Origin: Candidatus Zixiibacteriota bacterium
GTDB taxonomy: Bacteria; Zixibacteria; MSB-5A5; GN15; JAAZOE01
Assembly: GCA_023138975.1 (NCBI GenBank)
Contig: JAGLON010000020.1
Coordinates: forward strand, 30,858 to 94,857
DNA length: 64,000 nt
Direction of reading: 5' to 3'
Part shown: positions 45,426 to 55,555 of the stretch, in pieces
Layout of the letters: each line of letters begins with the position of its first letter
How positions within the stretch are numbered: position 1 is the stretch's first letter
Notes under the pieces: model-generated
The model's database searches: none
What the model saw: the letters and a program-made list of their open reading frames with translations, nothing else
Told to the model about the DNA's origin: nothing
Program-made: the position numbers and the translations under genes

Positions 45426-46643
45426 TTACCGAAAAACCTTGATCAAATTCCACATCGGAAGGAAGATCGATAACGCCAGAACCATTACTATAATGCCAAT
45501 GAAAATAGTTAAAAGAGGCTCAATCATAGCCGCTAAATGCCGTGATTTATATTCTAATTCCATTTCATAATGATTGGCTAATTCGCCCATAATTGACTCA
45601 ATTGAACCTGATTCAAGACCGACCTGAAACATCTCCAAAGCCATATTAGGAAAGTGTTTATACTTTTTAGCCGAATCCAGCCCAACTTCTTGCCCTTTTT
45701 CAAATGAATCAGCTAATTCACCTATTTCAGAGGCAATAACCTTATTCGAAGCAGTCTCTTTCAGGATATTGAGGCATGTTACCATTGGAACGCCGCTTCT
45801 AAAGAGAGATGTCAGCATATTAGCAAACCTTGCAATATTTGCCTTTAAGATTAAATCTCCGAGTAAAGGTATTTTGAGCATTAGTTCATCCCATAATAGA
45901 CGACCCTTGGGCGTCGATATAAACTTTTTTAAAGCAAAGAGAAATAAAGCGACAGCGATTAATATGACATACCAATAGGATGAGAAAAAGGCACTGGTAC
46001 CCATAACGATTTTCGTAGGAGTAGGCAATTCTGCTCCGAATTTACCATACAGGTTCGCGAATTTTGGTACGACGAATGACATAAGAACAAAAATGGCGAT
46101 AGAGATTGCGACGATAACAATCACAGGATAACGCATTGCCGATTTAATTTGGCGAGCCAAGACCATTTCTTTCTCAACGAGCAGCGCCAGATGTTCTAAA
46201 ACTTCATCAAGAGTACCGGAGGCTTCACCAGCGGCAATAGAGGCAACATATATTGCCGGGAATTTATTCGGATATTGTTCCAGCGCTTTCGATAGCGGTT
46301 TGCCGGCTTGCAGATCTTGTTTGATACTGTTAATCTCATCTTCCATGCCGAGCTCATTAGCGCCCCGTTCTATTATCGTCAAAGCTCGCAGAAGCGGTAT
46401 ACCGGCTCTATATAGCGTCATTAGTTTTTTGGTAAAGACAATGAGATGCTCGCGATGAGCGGACCCGAAATTACCGAGCATATTTGAGAGTGATATTTTT
46501 TCTGATTTTGAATTAATTGTTGTGGGAATCAACCCTCGATTGGCCAATGATTCAAGGACATACTCCTTGCTTTCACTTTCTATCTCACCAGAGATGGAGT
46601 TTCCTTGGCTGTCGCGTGCCTTATATGCCCAGATTTGTCTCAT
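45426..46643 (-). CDS. pilC: Type IV pilus inner-membrane platform protein
   Basis: PilC is the platform on which pilins are assembled and which the ATPases rotate. The 405-residue product has the N-terminal YKARDSQGN domain and two T2SSF domains (LRALTIIERGANELGMEDEI and the repeat near GVPMVTCLNILKETA). Three membrane helices and the closing FLPMWNLIKVFR complete it. The start overlaps the pilB stop in ATGA. Confidence 0.94.
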   Translation of the reverse strand: MRQIWAYKARDSQGNSISGEIESESKEYVLESLANRGLIPTTINSKSEKISLSNMLGNFGSAHREHLIVFTKKLMTLYRAGIPLLRALTIIERGANELGMEDEINSIKQDLQAGKPLSKALEQYPNKFPAIYVASIAAGEASGTLDEVLEHLALLVEKEMVLARQIKSAMRYPVIVIVAISIAIFVLMSFVVPKFANLYGKFGAELPTPTKIVMGTSAFFSSYWYVILIAVALFLFALKKFISTPKGRLLWDELMLKIPLLGDLILKANIARFANMLTSLFRSGVPMVTCLNILKETASNKVIASEIGELADSFEKGQEVGLDSAKKYKHFPNMALEMFQVGLESGSIESIMGELANHYEMELEYKSRHLAAMIEPLLTIFIGIIVMVLALSIFLPMWNLIKVFR

Positions 46644-48379
46644 ACGAGTTCTTTAGCTGCGGCCTGGTTATTCGTGTCGCCGACATCAATTGAGGAAGTA
46701 ACCCGAAGGATTTCATCCAAAGTTGTTACACCTTGTTTCATCAGCTCGATACCGGCTTCAAATAGCGGGCGATATCCATTGCGATATGCTTCTGCTTTAA
46801 TGGCTGTCTCGGAAGCTTTGGCCAGTATCATCTCTCGGAGATTGTCGGTAATCTGAACCAATTCATATAAACCGGTAAGGCCTGCATAACCTGTATTACG
46901 GCATTGCCGGCAGCCTCTTCCTGAATAGAACTTCAATTCCATCGGCCCGCCATTTGGGAAGGCTTTTGCAAAAAGAGTCGGAGATATTTCTGTTTCTTCT
47001 TTGCAATCTTCACAAATAGTGCGAATTAGACGTTGGGCTAAAATGGCTTCAAGGGCAGACGCAACCATATATTGCTCAATACCCATATCCATCAGTCGGG
47101 TTATCGTTCCGATGGAGTCATTAGTATGAATCGTCGAAAACACCAGATGACCAGTCAATGCGGCTCGAACGCCAATGGCCGCGGTTTCTGAATCTCGTAT
47201 CTCACCAACCATGATTATATCAGGGTTTTGGCGGAGTATAGCTCTTAGGGCCGAAGCAAATGTCAATGTAGCCTTTTCATTTATTTGCACTTGATTAATA
47301 AGCGGCAATGAAAACTCAACCGGATCCTCGACTGTAATAATGTTCTTCTCAATGCTATTTATTTCCATAAGCGATGCATATAGTGTTGAAGTTTTCCCTG
47401 ACGATGTTGGCCCAGAAATCAGGATGAGGCCTTCCGGAGTCCGGATGCGTGAGCGCCAACCCTCAAGGACGCTATCGTTCATGCCCAGTTCAGGCAATCC
47501 GGTACTAAGATTTCGCTTATCTAAAATTCTAATAACTACTTTTTCGCCATGAATTGTTGGCAGGGTAGAGACACGCAAGTCAATTTCGCTGCCTTCAACT
47601 CGAATTGACATACGTCCATCCTGCGGTATTCTTTTCTCGGAAACATCCAGTTCTGAGGCTATTTTAATACGGGAAATTACTTCCGGCTGGAGTTTTTTAG
47701 GCGGGGCGGCTTCTTCACGCATTACTCCGTTGACACGGTATCGGATTCTAAGTTCATTCTCATCCGGTTCAAAATGTACATCTGAGGCACCATCTTTGAT
47801 GGCCCGAGTTAGTATCATATTGACCAGTTTAACAACAGTGTTATCACCTTCGTTAAAGGCATCCAGGAAGTCGGCAGATGTGACGATGGTATCTGAATGC
47901 TCGCCTTCTTGTGCCTCTCCGAGAATATCCCGCACCGAATCGGCTACTGAATAATACTGATCAATTGCTTGAGCCAATGCTGTTCGGGCGGCGACAGTTC
48001 GTTTGATGATGCACTTGGTATGGTATTTTATCTCATCAATTGCAATGACATCAAGAGGATCGGCCATGGCAAGGGTAAGGATATTGGCCATTTTAATGAC
48101 GGGGATTACATTAAACCGTTTAGCCATTTCCACAGGAATAATATTAATGACAGTCGGGTTGATGACCATTGCGGACAGGTTCAGTTTGGGTATTTTAAGA
48201 CGCTCGGAAACCACTTCGACAAGTTGCTCTTCCGTGATGACTCCGGTTTCCACAAGAATATCACCGACCTTTTTGGAAGATCCGGTTTGCAATTTTAAGG
48301 CAGTATTGAGTTGTTCTTCAGAAATATAGCCTTTTTCCAGAAGAACAGTGCCTATCCTTTTTAGTGTTTCTGGCGCCAT
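46640..48379 (-). CDS. pilB: Type IV pilus extension ATPase
   Basis: PilB is the cytoplasmic hexameric motor for pilus extension. The 579-residue product has one or two MshEN-type N-terminal domains (residues 1-150, a possible c-di-GMP binder) and Walker A GPTSSGKT at 323-330. Walker B IIMVGEIRD is at 388-396, His box HLVFSTIHTN at 411-420, and the tetracysteine zinc site is C456, C459, C490, C493. No retraction ATPase PilT is in the window. It heads the pilus operon. Confidence 0.95.
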   Translation of the reverse strand: MAPETLKRIGTVLLEKGYISEEQLNTALKLQTGSSKKVGDILVETGVITEEQLVEVVSERLKIPKLNLSAMVINPTVINIIPVEMAKRFNVIPVIKMANILTLAMADPLDVIAIDEIKYHTKCIIKRTVAARTALAQAIDQYYSVADSVRDILGEAQEGEHSDTIVTSADFLDAFNEGDNTVVKLVNMILTRAIKDGASDVHFEPDENELRIRYRVNGVMREEAAPPKKLQPEVISRIKIASELDVSEKRIPQDGRMSIRVEGSEIDLRVSTLPTIHGEKVVIRILDKRNLSTGLPELGMNDSVLEGWRSRIRTPEGLILISGPTSSGKTSTLYASLMEINSIEKNIITVEDPVEFSLPLINQVQINEKATLTFASALRAILRQNPDIIMVGEIRDSETAAIGVRAALTGHLVFSTIHTNDSIGTITRLMDMGIEQYMVASALEAILAQRLIRTICEDCKEETEISPTLFAKAFPNGGPMELKFYSGRGCRQCRNTGYAGLTGLYELVQITDNLREMILAKASETAIKAEAYRNGYRPLFEAGIELMKQGVTTLDEILRVTSSIDVGDTNNQAAAKELV

Positions 48380-48495
48380 GGGTAATTTTTTTCTGTTCGT
48401 AAACGGGTCATTTATAGATATTATCGGTCTGAAGCCGATATACTTGACGTGGGATATAGGATGTTAGATCAAGGAAATGTGGGGAAAGCTAAAAT

Positions 48496-50157
48496 TTGTT
48501 CGGGAAATTGATACTAAATTGGTTTTTTTGTTTTTTGGCTCTGTTTGGCTGCACTGTTTTAATCATTGGCCAACCGGAAATTGCAACTGCCGACAACACT
48601 GATAAGAATTCTGTTTTCATTGATTCAGTAGAGATCAATACAGAGAATGTCTATGATTTATCTGATCCTCGCTATGATAACATTATTTTTCGGTTAGCCA
48701 ATAAAACTCACATTGTTACGCGGCGGTCGGTTATCGCTCGCGAATTACTTATCGCCAAAGGCGATTTATATGACACAGCCTTAGTTAATGAGGCTATTCG
48801 CAATCTCCGACAGCTGCCATATTTATTAAAAACTGACATTGCCTTGATAACCGGACAGGCCGGCGAGAATATCCTTGTCGTTACTTCGTCTGATAAATGG
48901 ACAACGACAGGAGGATTATCAATCCATCGTAGTAGCGGGCGCTCTGATCTGCAAATCGGAATTGAAGAGAACAATCTTCTTGGCTATGGCATGTTCATGT
49001 CTCATGATTTCTTCGTTCTCGAAGATGATAGAAATTATTATCAGGGTCAAATTAGCGCTTATCGATTTTTAGGCAAATCTGCGGCAGTGTCATTGTTTTA
49101 TTCGGACAGTCCGAAACATGCAATTACAAGTATTGCTTTAAGACGTCCGTTTTACTCTTTACGTCAGAACTTGGGCGGCGGATTAATATACTCCGATAAT
49201 AAGAATCGTCTGGATTATTATTTGTCAGGGCAGATTGCCGCACAGGATAGAATTTTGAAGAGTAACCTTATCGCCGAAGGTACCTATCGGACCGGTCCTA
49301 ATAGGCTAAAATACTATGTCACAGCCAGATATGAGTTCGCCGACATCCATGGGAGACCAAGGAAATACACGGCTATGCCTATCATTATTGATAGTCATGA
49401 GCTTAGTACTGATTCAATTTCGGCGTTAATTCCAGCCCCGCCCGTAGATACTATTTATCATTATGGACAATTGGCTTTGCGTCTCAAGCAAATTAATTAC
49501 CGCTCATTCAGGCGTATTAACCGCTTTAGTAAGATTGAGGATTTTAACATCGGTTTTGATGGCCATATATATGCCGGATTGGCCATTTCATCGAAATCAA
49601 AGAAGCGAATCTTTTCAGTTTTCGGTCTTTGGCCGGAATATACCCATAATTATGGTCAAACAATTTTCATAACTGGTTTTCACGCAAAAAATTGGTTTGA
49701 TGGGACAAAATGGTTAAGAAGAGAGTATCGCGGGTATTCATATTTTTATATGAAATACAATCGTACAATGACCCTTGCCATAGCTGTAAACTATATCAAA
49801 GACGAATTGCCGGATAATGCTCTAAGCCTTTATTTAGATGAGGATAGAGGGCTCCGAGGCTATTCCGCTTTTGGCTATGGAGGCAATGAGCGTGTTGTTG
49901 TCAATATTGAAAATCGCCTGTTCTCTGATATTGAGTTGTTCTCTGTCGGTTTAGGTGGCGTTATCTTTGCCGATATAGGAAATATATGGTCACACAACAA
50001 GGGCTTTCGATTTGAAAATATTAAGCCCTCGTTCGGTGCGGGATTCAGGTTTGGTGTTAGTCGGAGCACCCAGGCCGAGGTCATTCGACTTGACTTCGCT
50101 TATGCGGTTGAAAACAAGCAATGGCAGATTTCAGTAGGGACGGGACAATATTTTTGA
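48496..50157 (+). CDS. Omp85-like outer-membrane protein with one POTRA domain
   Basis: The 553-residue product has a signal-like start, then a single POTRA-type domain (residues about 36-110: IARELLIAKGDLYDTALVNE, LRQLPYLLKTD). A beta-barrel of alternating strands follows. Near the end, LDEDRGLRGYSAFGYGGNER holds the LRGY (VRGF/Y-like) motif of Omp85 proteins, and the last strand ends in Phe. The single POTRA makes it smaller than BamA and nearer to short TpsB/patatin-type or Omp85-like proteins. The start is TTG at 48496 with GGGGAAAG upstream. It is divergent from the pilus operon. Confidence 0.8.
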   Translation: MFGKLILNWFFCFLALFGCTVLIIGQPEIATADNTDKNSVFIDSVEINTENVYDLSDPRYDNIIFRLANKTHIVTRRSVIARELLIAKGDLYDTALVNEAIRNLRQLPYLLKTDIALITGQAGENILVVTSSDKWTTTGGLSIHRSSGRSDLQIGIEENNLLGYGMFMSHDFFVLEDDRNYYQGQISAYRFLGKSAAVSLFYSDSPKHAITSIALRRPFYSLRQNLGGGLIYSDNKNRLDYYLSGQIAAQDRILKSNLIAEGTYRTGPNRLKYYVTARYEFADIHGRPRKYTAMPIIIDSHELSTDSISALIPAPPVDTIYHYGQLALRLKQINYRSFRRINRFSKIEDFNIGFDGHIYAGLAISSKSKKRIFSVFGLWPEYTHNYGQTIFITGFHAKNWFDGTKWLRREYRGYSYFYMKYNRTMTLAIAVNYIKDELPDNALSLYLDEDRGLRGYSAFGYGGNERVVVNIENRLFSDIELFSVGLGGVIFADIGNIWSHNKGFRFENIKPSFGAGFRFGVSRSTQAEVIRLDFAYAVENKQWQISVGTGQYF

Positions 50158-50212
50158 TTTTGCAAACTTTTAGGGAAATTTCTGGTTATAAACTTATAAG
50201 ACAACAATATGC

Positions 50213-50240
50213 TTGACAGTTTGTGTATATTACGTAGTTT
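50213..50240 (+). promoter_or_regulatory. Probable promoter of the dockerin protease gene
   Basis: TTGACA (50213-50218) and TAGTTT (50235-50240) are 16 bases apart, about 55 bases before the ATG at 50294. Confidence 0.45.
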
Positions 50241-50293
50241 ATAAATAGGGCATGTACTCACTTTACCGCCAAGACTTGTCAGTTAGGGAAGTT

Positions 50294-51988
50294 ATGAACA
50301 AAAATATCGTAGCCAATGTCGTTTTCACAGTGTTTGTATCTTTTTTTACTTTCTCTGGAATTTTCGGCGCAGAAAGACCGCAATCTTCAAGTTTTGAGCT
50401 AATTAAACACGATTACATATCAGGTCTAATTAGTATTGAACAAATGCGTGTTCTTCAAGTAAAGACATTATTCGAACCGGAAAAATTGGAGGAAAAATAT
50501 CAGAGTGAATCGCTCTCGGTTATTAAATCCGGTACAGAATTAATTATGACTATTAGGGAGAACTGGTCCAGTTTTGACAGCGAAGAAAAGGCGTATATTT
50601 CTCAATTCTTATATCGACCAGAAAAAGACACATCCTTTATTTCAACGGCTGGGTATTTTCGGATTTATTATGATATAACCGGAATAGAACCGGTGCCACT
50701 GGAGGATGCTAATACAAACGATGTGCCCGACTATGTCGAACGAATAGCCCTATATTCCGACAGTACCTATAATGCTTATGTTAATTTATATGGTTACTTG
50801 CCTCCGGTAATTGATACTTCCGGTGGAAATACTTATTATGATATTTATCTGGTATCCATAGGTGCCTATGGAGCGACAGTTCCGGAAGAAGAAGGGGACA
50901 GCTCATGGAATGATTATTCATCCTATATTATGATGCACAATAATTTTTATAGCTTTCCCCCTAATGAAGACCCAGAAGGTGACACCATCGGCGCGCAAAA
51001 AGTAACCTGTGCTCATGAGTTTTACCATGCGATTCAGTTGGCTTATGATAATGATGCTACCAATAACCTCTGGTGGATGGAGGCCGGTTCGACTTTCATG
51101 GAAGAGTACCTATTCTCAGAAGTAAATGATAATTACGCTTACCTACCGTATTTTTTTAATGAGCCATTTAAAACACTGCGAGCTTCGATTGGGTTTCATA
51201 AATATGGAGCCTTTATCTGGCCATTGTACTTAGTCGATATATATGGCATAAATATATTGAGAGATTCTTGGGAAGCTTGCCGAGCCAATATCCCTTTGGA
51301 TGCAATTGATTCAGCACTCAGTCCATTGGGTAAGGATGTTTCAAAAGTGTTCCCTGAGTTTACTATTTGGAATTACTGCACTAATGTCAATGCGCTACCG
51401 GAGAAATATTATCCAGAGGCCGAGAACTACCCTATGGTTGACATAGATCAGTATCAATTGACTTTGGTACATGATTCTCTTAAGCCAGTATATGCTCCCG
51501 ATGGACTTGGCTGCAACTATATTGACCTGACGGTTGATACTTCTGTCCATGGTATATTTGAAATAGAGCTTACGGGTAGTGATTTAGCCAGATGGGGATT
51601 GTCTGTTATTTTTTCCGGAGAGGGAGGTTGCGATACTTCATTATCAACTATCGCGCCTTGGAATCAACCGATTCTCTTTCATATGCCTTTTGTTGAGGAT
51701 TATGACAATGTCATTGTCGTACCGTCCGTAGTTTCCAAGCATCTTGAAGATCTTCAATATTCTATAAGAACAAAAGTACTTCCATATGGTGATGCTAATA
51801 ATGATGAAACGGTAAATGTCGGGGATGCTATTTTTGTTATTAATTATTCTTTTAAGGGCGGCCCTGAACCTGAGCCGATTATTGAAAGTGGTGACGCCAA
51901 TTGCGACGGGTTTGTCAATATAGCTGACGCGGTTCGGCTGGTGAGTTTTGTATTCCACGGTGGCGATGCGCCTTGTAGTGATCGATAG
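50294..51988 (+). CDS. Secreted HExxH metalloprotease with C-terminal dockerin
   Basis: The 564-residue product has a signal peptide (cleavage near FGA-E), then a domain with HEFYH (H241, E242, H245) and Glu263 exactly 18 residues further on (WMEAGSTFMEE), a gluzincin-like zinc site. This resembles a family of putative secreted metalloproteases known from myxobacteria and FCB bacteria. The last 65 residues are a paired dockerin-type module (GDANNDETVNVGD and GDANCDGFVNIAD), which binds calcium and may attach to a partner. AGGGAAG precedes ATG 50294; the in-frame ATG at 50252 has no ribosome site. Confidence 0.85.
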   Translation: MNKNIVANVVFTVFVSFFTFSGIFGAERPQSSSFELIKHDYISGLISIEQMRVLQVKTLFEPEKLEEKYQSESLSVIKSGTELIMTIRENWSSFDSEEKAYISQFLYRPEKDTSFISTAGYFRIYYDITGIEPVPLEDANTNDVPDYVERIALYSDSTYNAYVNLYGYLPPVIDTSGGNTYYDIYLVSIGAYGATVPEEEGDSSWNDYSSYIMMHNNFYSFPPNEDPEGDTIGAQKVTCAHEFYHAIQLAYDNDATNNLWWMEAGSTFMEEYLFSEVNDNYAYLPYFFNEPFKTLRASIGFHKYGAFIWPLYLVDIYGINILRDSWEACRANIPLDAIDSALSPLGKDVSKVFPEFTIWNYCTNVNALPEKYYPEAENYPMVDIDQYQLTLVHDSLKPVYAPDGLGCNYIDLTVDTSVHGIFEIELTGSDLARWGLSVIFSGEGGCDTSLSTIAPWNQPILFHMPFVEDYDNVIVVPSVVSKHLEDLQYSIRTKVLPYGDANNDETVNVGDAIFVINYSFKGGPEPEPIIESGDANCDGFVNIADAVRLVSFVFHGGDAPCSDR

Positions 51989-52012
51989 AAACCAGTCTGT
52001 TCTTATCGCTTT
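51983..52012 (+). terminator. Weak terminator overlapping the stop codon
   Basis: CGATAGAA (51983-51990) pairs with TTCTTATCG (52000-52008) with one bulged T, followed by CTTTT. The stem includes the TAG stop of the protease gene. Confidence 0.4.
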
Positions 52013-52117
52013 TAGCAGTATTCTACCGATAATATATATATATATAGTAGTTATCTTTATACTGGGGGCTATCGCATTATCTTAAATTTATTATGCGATT
52101 ATTAAAGTATGTTTTTA

Positions 52118-52146
52118 TTGACATAAATTATAAACAATCGTATATA
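52118..52146 (+). promoter_or_regulatory. Promoter of the zinc-ribbon gene
   Basis: TTGACA (52118-52123) and TATATA (52141-52146) are exactly 17 bases apart in an AT-rich spacer, leaving a leader of about 78 bases. The preceding spacer also has a short (AT)n run at about 52032-52045. Confidence 0.6.
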
Positions 52147-52231
52147 CTGGCTAAGAACAGATAAACCAGATAAATAATTTCGAGCCGGTATGATTACACG
52201 GATGTTGTAATATCGGTCAGAGAGGGGGAAA

Positions 52232-52447
52232 ATGAGCTCTGGTTTTGATACTAAGATTCTGCTGTGTGCGGAATGTAAAGAGGAGTTTGTCTTTACAATT
52301 CAAGCACAGGAGTATTTTGCAGAAAAGGGATACACGGAAGATCCTAAGTTGTGTAAAGCTTGCTACATGCAAAAGAAGCGGGATAAAAGATATAATAGCC
52401 GTGTTGATGATAATACTGTACAAATTCCCGATATCTCGAACGAATAA
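52232..52447 (+). CDS. Small zinc-ribbon protein
   Basis: The 71-residue product has two Cys pairs, LLCAEC at about residues 11-15 and LCKACY at about 41-44, separated by about 25 residues (EFVFTIQAQEYFAEKGYTED). This is the layout of the small zinc-ribbon family found across many bacteria (zinc-ribbon plus QxxFxxxG), of unknown function. A polar tail follows. A strong AGAGGGGG site precedes the ATG. It is cytoplasmic and stands alone between two secreted-protein genes. Confidence 0.85.
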   Translation: MSSGFDTKILLCAECKEEFVFTIQAQEYFAEKGYTEDPKLCKACYMQKKRDKRYNSRVDDNTVQIPDISNE

Positions 52448-52449
52448 TA

Positions 52450-52484
52450 AAGCGCCCGATTCCATTTATAAGAATCAGGCGCTT
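52450..52484. terminator. Hairpin between zinc-ribbon gene and M6 protease gene
   Basis: AAGCGCC (52450-52456) pairs with GGCGCTT (52478-52484), with an inner GATTC/GAATC stem. It has no clear T-run, but it lies between the stops of two convergent genes. Confidence 0.6.
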
Positions 52485-52537
52485 GATATACTCTTTTATT
52501 CCGAGAAATACAGATTACTTATTTCCGCATTGTGAAT

Positions 52538-54250
52538 TTATTTCATGAGTAACATTTTGCGGACATCTTTACTTTCATCAGTGGCCAACTCATAGAAATA
52601 TATCCCGCTGGGCGATGATTGACCGTCGGTCGTCGAACCATCCCATACAGCTTCATATGATCCGGCTGGACGATAGCCCGAGTACAATTGAATCACCTGC
52701 TCGCCCAGGATATTATAGACCGTTATATCTACCTGCTCTGCCGATGGTAAAGAGTATCGTATAGTTGTAGATGGATTAAACGGGTTAGGGAAATTCTGGT
52801 CCAGCACTACAATATTAGGCAGTTGTCCAAGATCATCCTCGTCATCGTTTGCAGCTGCCAGTGATACTGCAAAATCAGCGGTCATTGTTGAGGCTGATGA
52901 TGAAATGCTAGATATTGCAACCAGACTGCTGCTGCCGTCATAGCAATTAGAATTAGGAGATGTTGACGGTGTGAATTCAGTATTGTTGGTTGAACCGGGG
53001 AAGAAATCTCCGGCTTCTCCATTGGAGGTGTTCTTTTCCATGCTGAATAAGTTATCCGCCTGCTCTAATGCGACTTTATAATGTCCGTTCGTTGTATAAC
53101 CTGGATACCACTCGTCCTCGTTATCTCCGACACCATCATCAATATGCCAGATACAAAGTCCAGATCCGGGAAGTCCCGCATCATATCCAATCTTTTGACG
53201 ATTCTCTACCAGGAAGTACTCATTTCCTGAGGAACCGTTGGTCCAAAGTCGATAAATTGGGCCGCCGCCTTCAACATTGGCAATCGATATATTCGTTTGA
53301 TTACTTGCTACTGTTGTTGGGCTTGCCCAGCCTAATTGGAGGCGCGACCAGGCGTCCGGATGAGCGGGACTGCTGCCCAAAGAACCGTTCCAGCTCCCGG
53401 CAGCCATTAATGAATACCGGCCAATTCCACTAGAACTGTTATCTGTATCATATAGATCCGGCAACCCAAACCCATGACCCAACTCATGACAAAATACGCC
53501 GATAGTCATATCTCCTGAGGATGACCAGAATTCCGGCATGATAGTGTAGGCTGAGATATATGTGCCATCTTTACTTCGGGGACTGATTCCCCATTTATGG
53601 GACCAAATATCAGTAGTATTTCCGGTAAACTCTGCGCCCGGCCCGGAGTGTACTATCATTATAACATCCACATATCCATCGCCGTCATTATCATAATCAC
53701 TGAAATCAACAACCGGATCAACGGCATCCACCAGATCCTCACAGAGCTTTTGGCTGTTGTTTGGCCAGGCACCAGTGCCCTGGTTATTATTTACATAATA
53801 AGTATAAGGTGAGGGAGCCCGCTCCCATCCTAAAGCTGATGGTAGTGACACAGAAACGATATCTATTTGTCCATAGGATATTTCATCATAATAATCCTGA
53901 ACGGTACCATTTTGATTCTCATAAATAAGAGTATCAAAGAACTCGGCATTAGTCTGAGATGTATGATCCGAAAAATCGACCAGAATACACAATACTTTGA
54001 ACGGACCTGTAATTTTAGCCATATTGAGTTTCGATGCTGTATTAAACATTGCACCCATCGGAGCTGCTTTCATAGCTGTACTCACAAACGGTTTTTGAAC
54101 CTCACCGGCATCTATTTTAGCCTGTATATCGGGATGAGGGGGCATAGCTTTCAACTGTGCCGCAAAAAGACCTAGTATTATTATTAAAGTTGCCAATAAT
54201 AGCAGATAGAATTTCTTATCGATAACTCTTACCTTAACATTCGTTCTCAT
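52538..54250 (-). CDS. Secreted M6-family metalloprotease with sorting domain
   Basis: The 570-residue product has a long signal peptide and propeptide, then an M6 (immune inhibitor A-like) catalytic domain with HELGH (H255, E256, H259) and Asp265 in GFGLPDLYD as likely third ligand. A calcium-type DYDNDGDGYVD run is nearby. The C-terminal 90 residues are a FlgD/type IX-like sorting module (NFPNPFNPSTTIRYSLP, SPSGIYFYEL, KMLLMK), typical of secreted proteins in FCB bacteria. It should be exported across the outer membrane or kept on the surface. AGAGGTG precedes the ATG. Confidence 0.9.
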   Translation of the reverse strand: MRTNVKVRVIDKKFYLLLLATLIIILGLFAAQLKAMPPHPDIQAKIDAGEVQKPFVSTAMKAAPMGAMFNTASKLNMAKITGPFKVLCILVDFSDHTSQTNAEFFDTLIYENQNGTVQDYYDEISYGQIDIVSVSLPSALGWERAPSPYTYYVNNNQGTGAWPNNSQKLCEDLVDAVDPVVDFSDYDNDGDGYVDVIMIVHSGPGAEFTGNTTDIWSHKWGISPRSKDGTYISAYTIMPEFWSSSGDMTIGVFCHELGHGFGLPDLYDTDNSSSGIGRYSLMAAGSWNGSLGSSPAHPDAWSRLQLGWASPTTVASNQTNISIANVEGGGPIYRLWTNGSSGNEYFLVENRQKIGYDAGLPGSGLCIWHIDDGVGDNEDEWYPGYTTNGHYKVALEQADNLFSMEKNTSNGEAGDFFPGSTNNTEFTPSTSPNSNCYDGSSSLVAISSISSSASTMTADFAVSLAAANDDEDDLGQLPNIVVLDQNFPNPFNPSTTIRYSLPSAEQVDITVYNILGEQVIQLYSGYRPAGSYEAVWDGSTTDGQSSPSGIYFYELATDESKDVRKMLLMK

Positions 54251-54259
54251 AATTCACCT

Positions 54260-55555
54260 CTAAAACCGGAAACCGGCGTTAAATCCGAAGTTCAATCCCT
54301 TACCAGAAGCCCCACTGATCGCATTGTAATTGGCGACCGCAAAATCCAGATATGCTATTGATACATCCAAGCCAAACCCGCCGGAAAAGGTGGAACCTCG
54401 TTTACCACCCAATCCGAAACCTGCCCGTAGCGGAAGAAATCTAAACAATTTATATTCGCAGCCAGCTGATATGCGTGGTTTTGAGCTGCTGCCGGCGGCT
54501 TTTTTAAATCCTTGTTCCCAGTCTACCGCCCACAATAGTGTTCCAGTTGTTTTGGCCAGACCAACTTTTATTCTGGCCGGAAGACGGGTTGAGAAATTAT
54601 CTATATCTATTGTTGTGTCTGTGGAATTAATGATATCATCGTTGCTCATATTGCCGGCGTTTAAGGTGTCAAAATCAAATTGGTAATGATGTTCCTGGGT
54701 TTCTTTATTCCACGAAATATTGCTTAGGAAATTGAAAACTGTCATGCCGACCGCATAGGATTTATTCAGCTGCAAAACACCGCCTAAGTCGACCGAAAAG
54801 CCGCTTCCACCGGTAGCCGTTTTGGAAATAATACTTCCGACACCTTCAAATCCGGTTGCCATAGTTACGGCTTCACCGTTTAAGTGAGTTATTTCCTCAT
54901 ATCCGAATCCTTTCAGAAAACGGAATGTGCCGCCGACAGCTAAATGACGGTCGCCGTTATTATAGAGTCTATGGCCATAAGAAGCATTTACCGAAGCAAG
55001 ACCATAACCCTCACCATAAGTACCGTCTATCCGCACGGTATCGGCGATTGTATTTCCTTTTAACAGAAGTTCCACGACCTCACGATTGATGTTGATTTCG
55101 GCCGCACCAAAACCGGTTACGGAGAAGGCAAAGTTACCCATGCTAAAGGCCATAACGCTGACATCAGCATCGGCTGATACTTTAAGTCCTTCGATAGGGA
55201 TTTTACCCAGGAGGTCAGTCTTGTCTTGTTCACTCAAAGTCGCACCGGTGTATTTATTGTAGTCATCTAAGGAAAAGCTGTTGTTTGATATTGCGACTCC
55301 GATGCCAAATAACTGCAGGCCGCTTGCTTTTATGGAATTTAGTCCAAGATTGGCGGGATTAAACGCAGGGGCATCGTAGCCTCGAGCCAGAGATGTGTAG
55401 GCTCCGGCCATGCCTATTGCACGGGCATTTGATAATCCGGTGGCTGAGACTGGGGAATGGTTTAACATTATCAGAGCCATCACTGCCGTTAGAACAAATA
55501 TCCTAATACTCATTATGCCCCCCCGAATCTTGATATTGCTATAAAAGGTGCGCAT
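54260..55555 (-). CDS. Outer-membrane protein, DUF5723-like barrel
   Basis: The 431-residue product has a signal peptide, then the block GLSNARAIGMAGAYTSLARG and YDAPAFNPANLGL seen in long-chain-fatty-acid-porin-like (FadL/OmpP1-style) outer-membrane proteins of FCB bacteria. A run of amphipathic strands follows, and the protein ends in FRF with a terminal Phe. GGAGG lies at an ideal distance from ATG 55555, which overlaps the upstream stop (TAATG). An in-frame ATG at 55513 behind a G-run is the alternative. It is the second gene of a pair with the large lipoprotein gene. Confidence 0.75.
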   Translation of the reverse strand: MRTFYSNIKIRGGIMSIRIFVLTAVMALIMLNHSPVSATGLSNARAIGMAGAYTSLARGYDAPAFNPANLGLNSIKASGLQLFGIGVAISNNSFSLDDYNKYTGATLSEQDKTDLLGKIPIEGLKVSADADVSVMAFSMGNFAFSVTGFGAAEININREVVELLLKGNTIADTVRIDGTYGEGYGLASVNASYGHRLYNNGDRHLAVGGTFRFLKGFGYEEITHLNGEAVTMATGFEGVGSIISKTATGGSGFSVDLGGVLQLNKSYAVGMTVFNFLSNISWNKETQEHHYQFDFDTLNAGNMSNDDIINSTDTTIDIDNFSTRLPARIKVGLAKTTGTLLWAVDWEQGFKKAAGSSSKPRISAGCEYKLFRFLPLRAGFGLGGKRGSTFSGGFGLDVSIAYLDFAVANYNAISGASGKGLNFGFNAGFRF

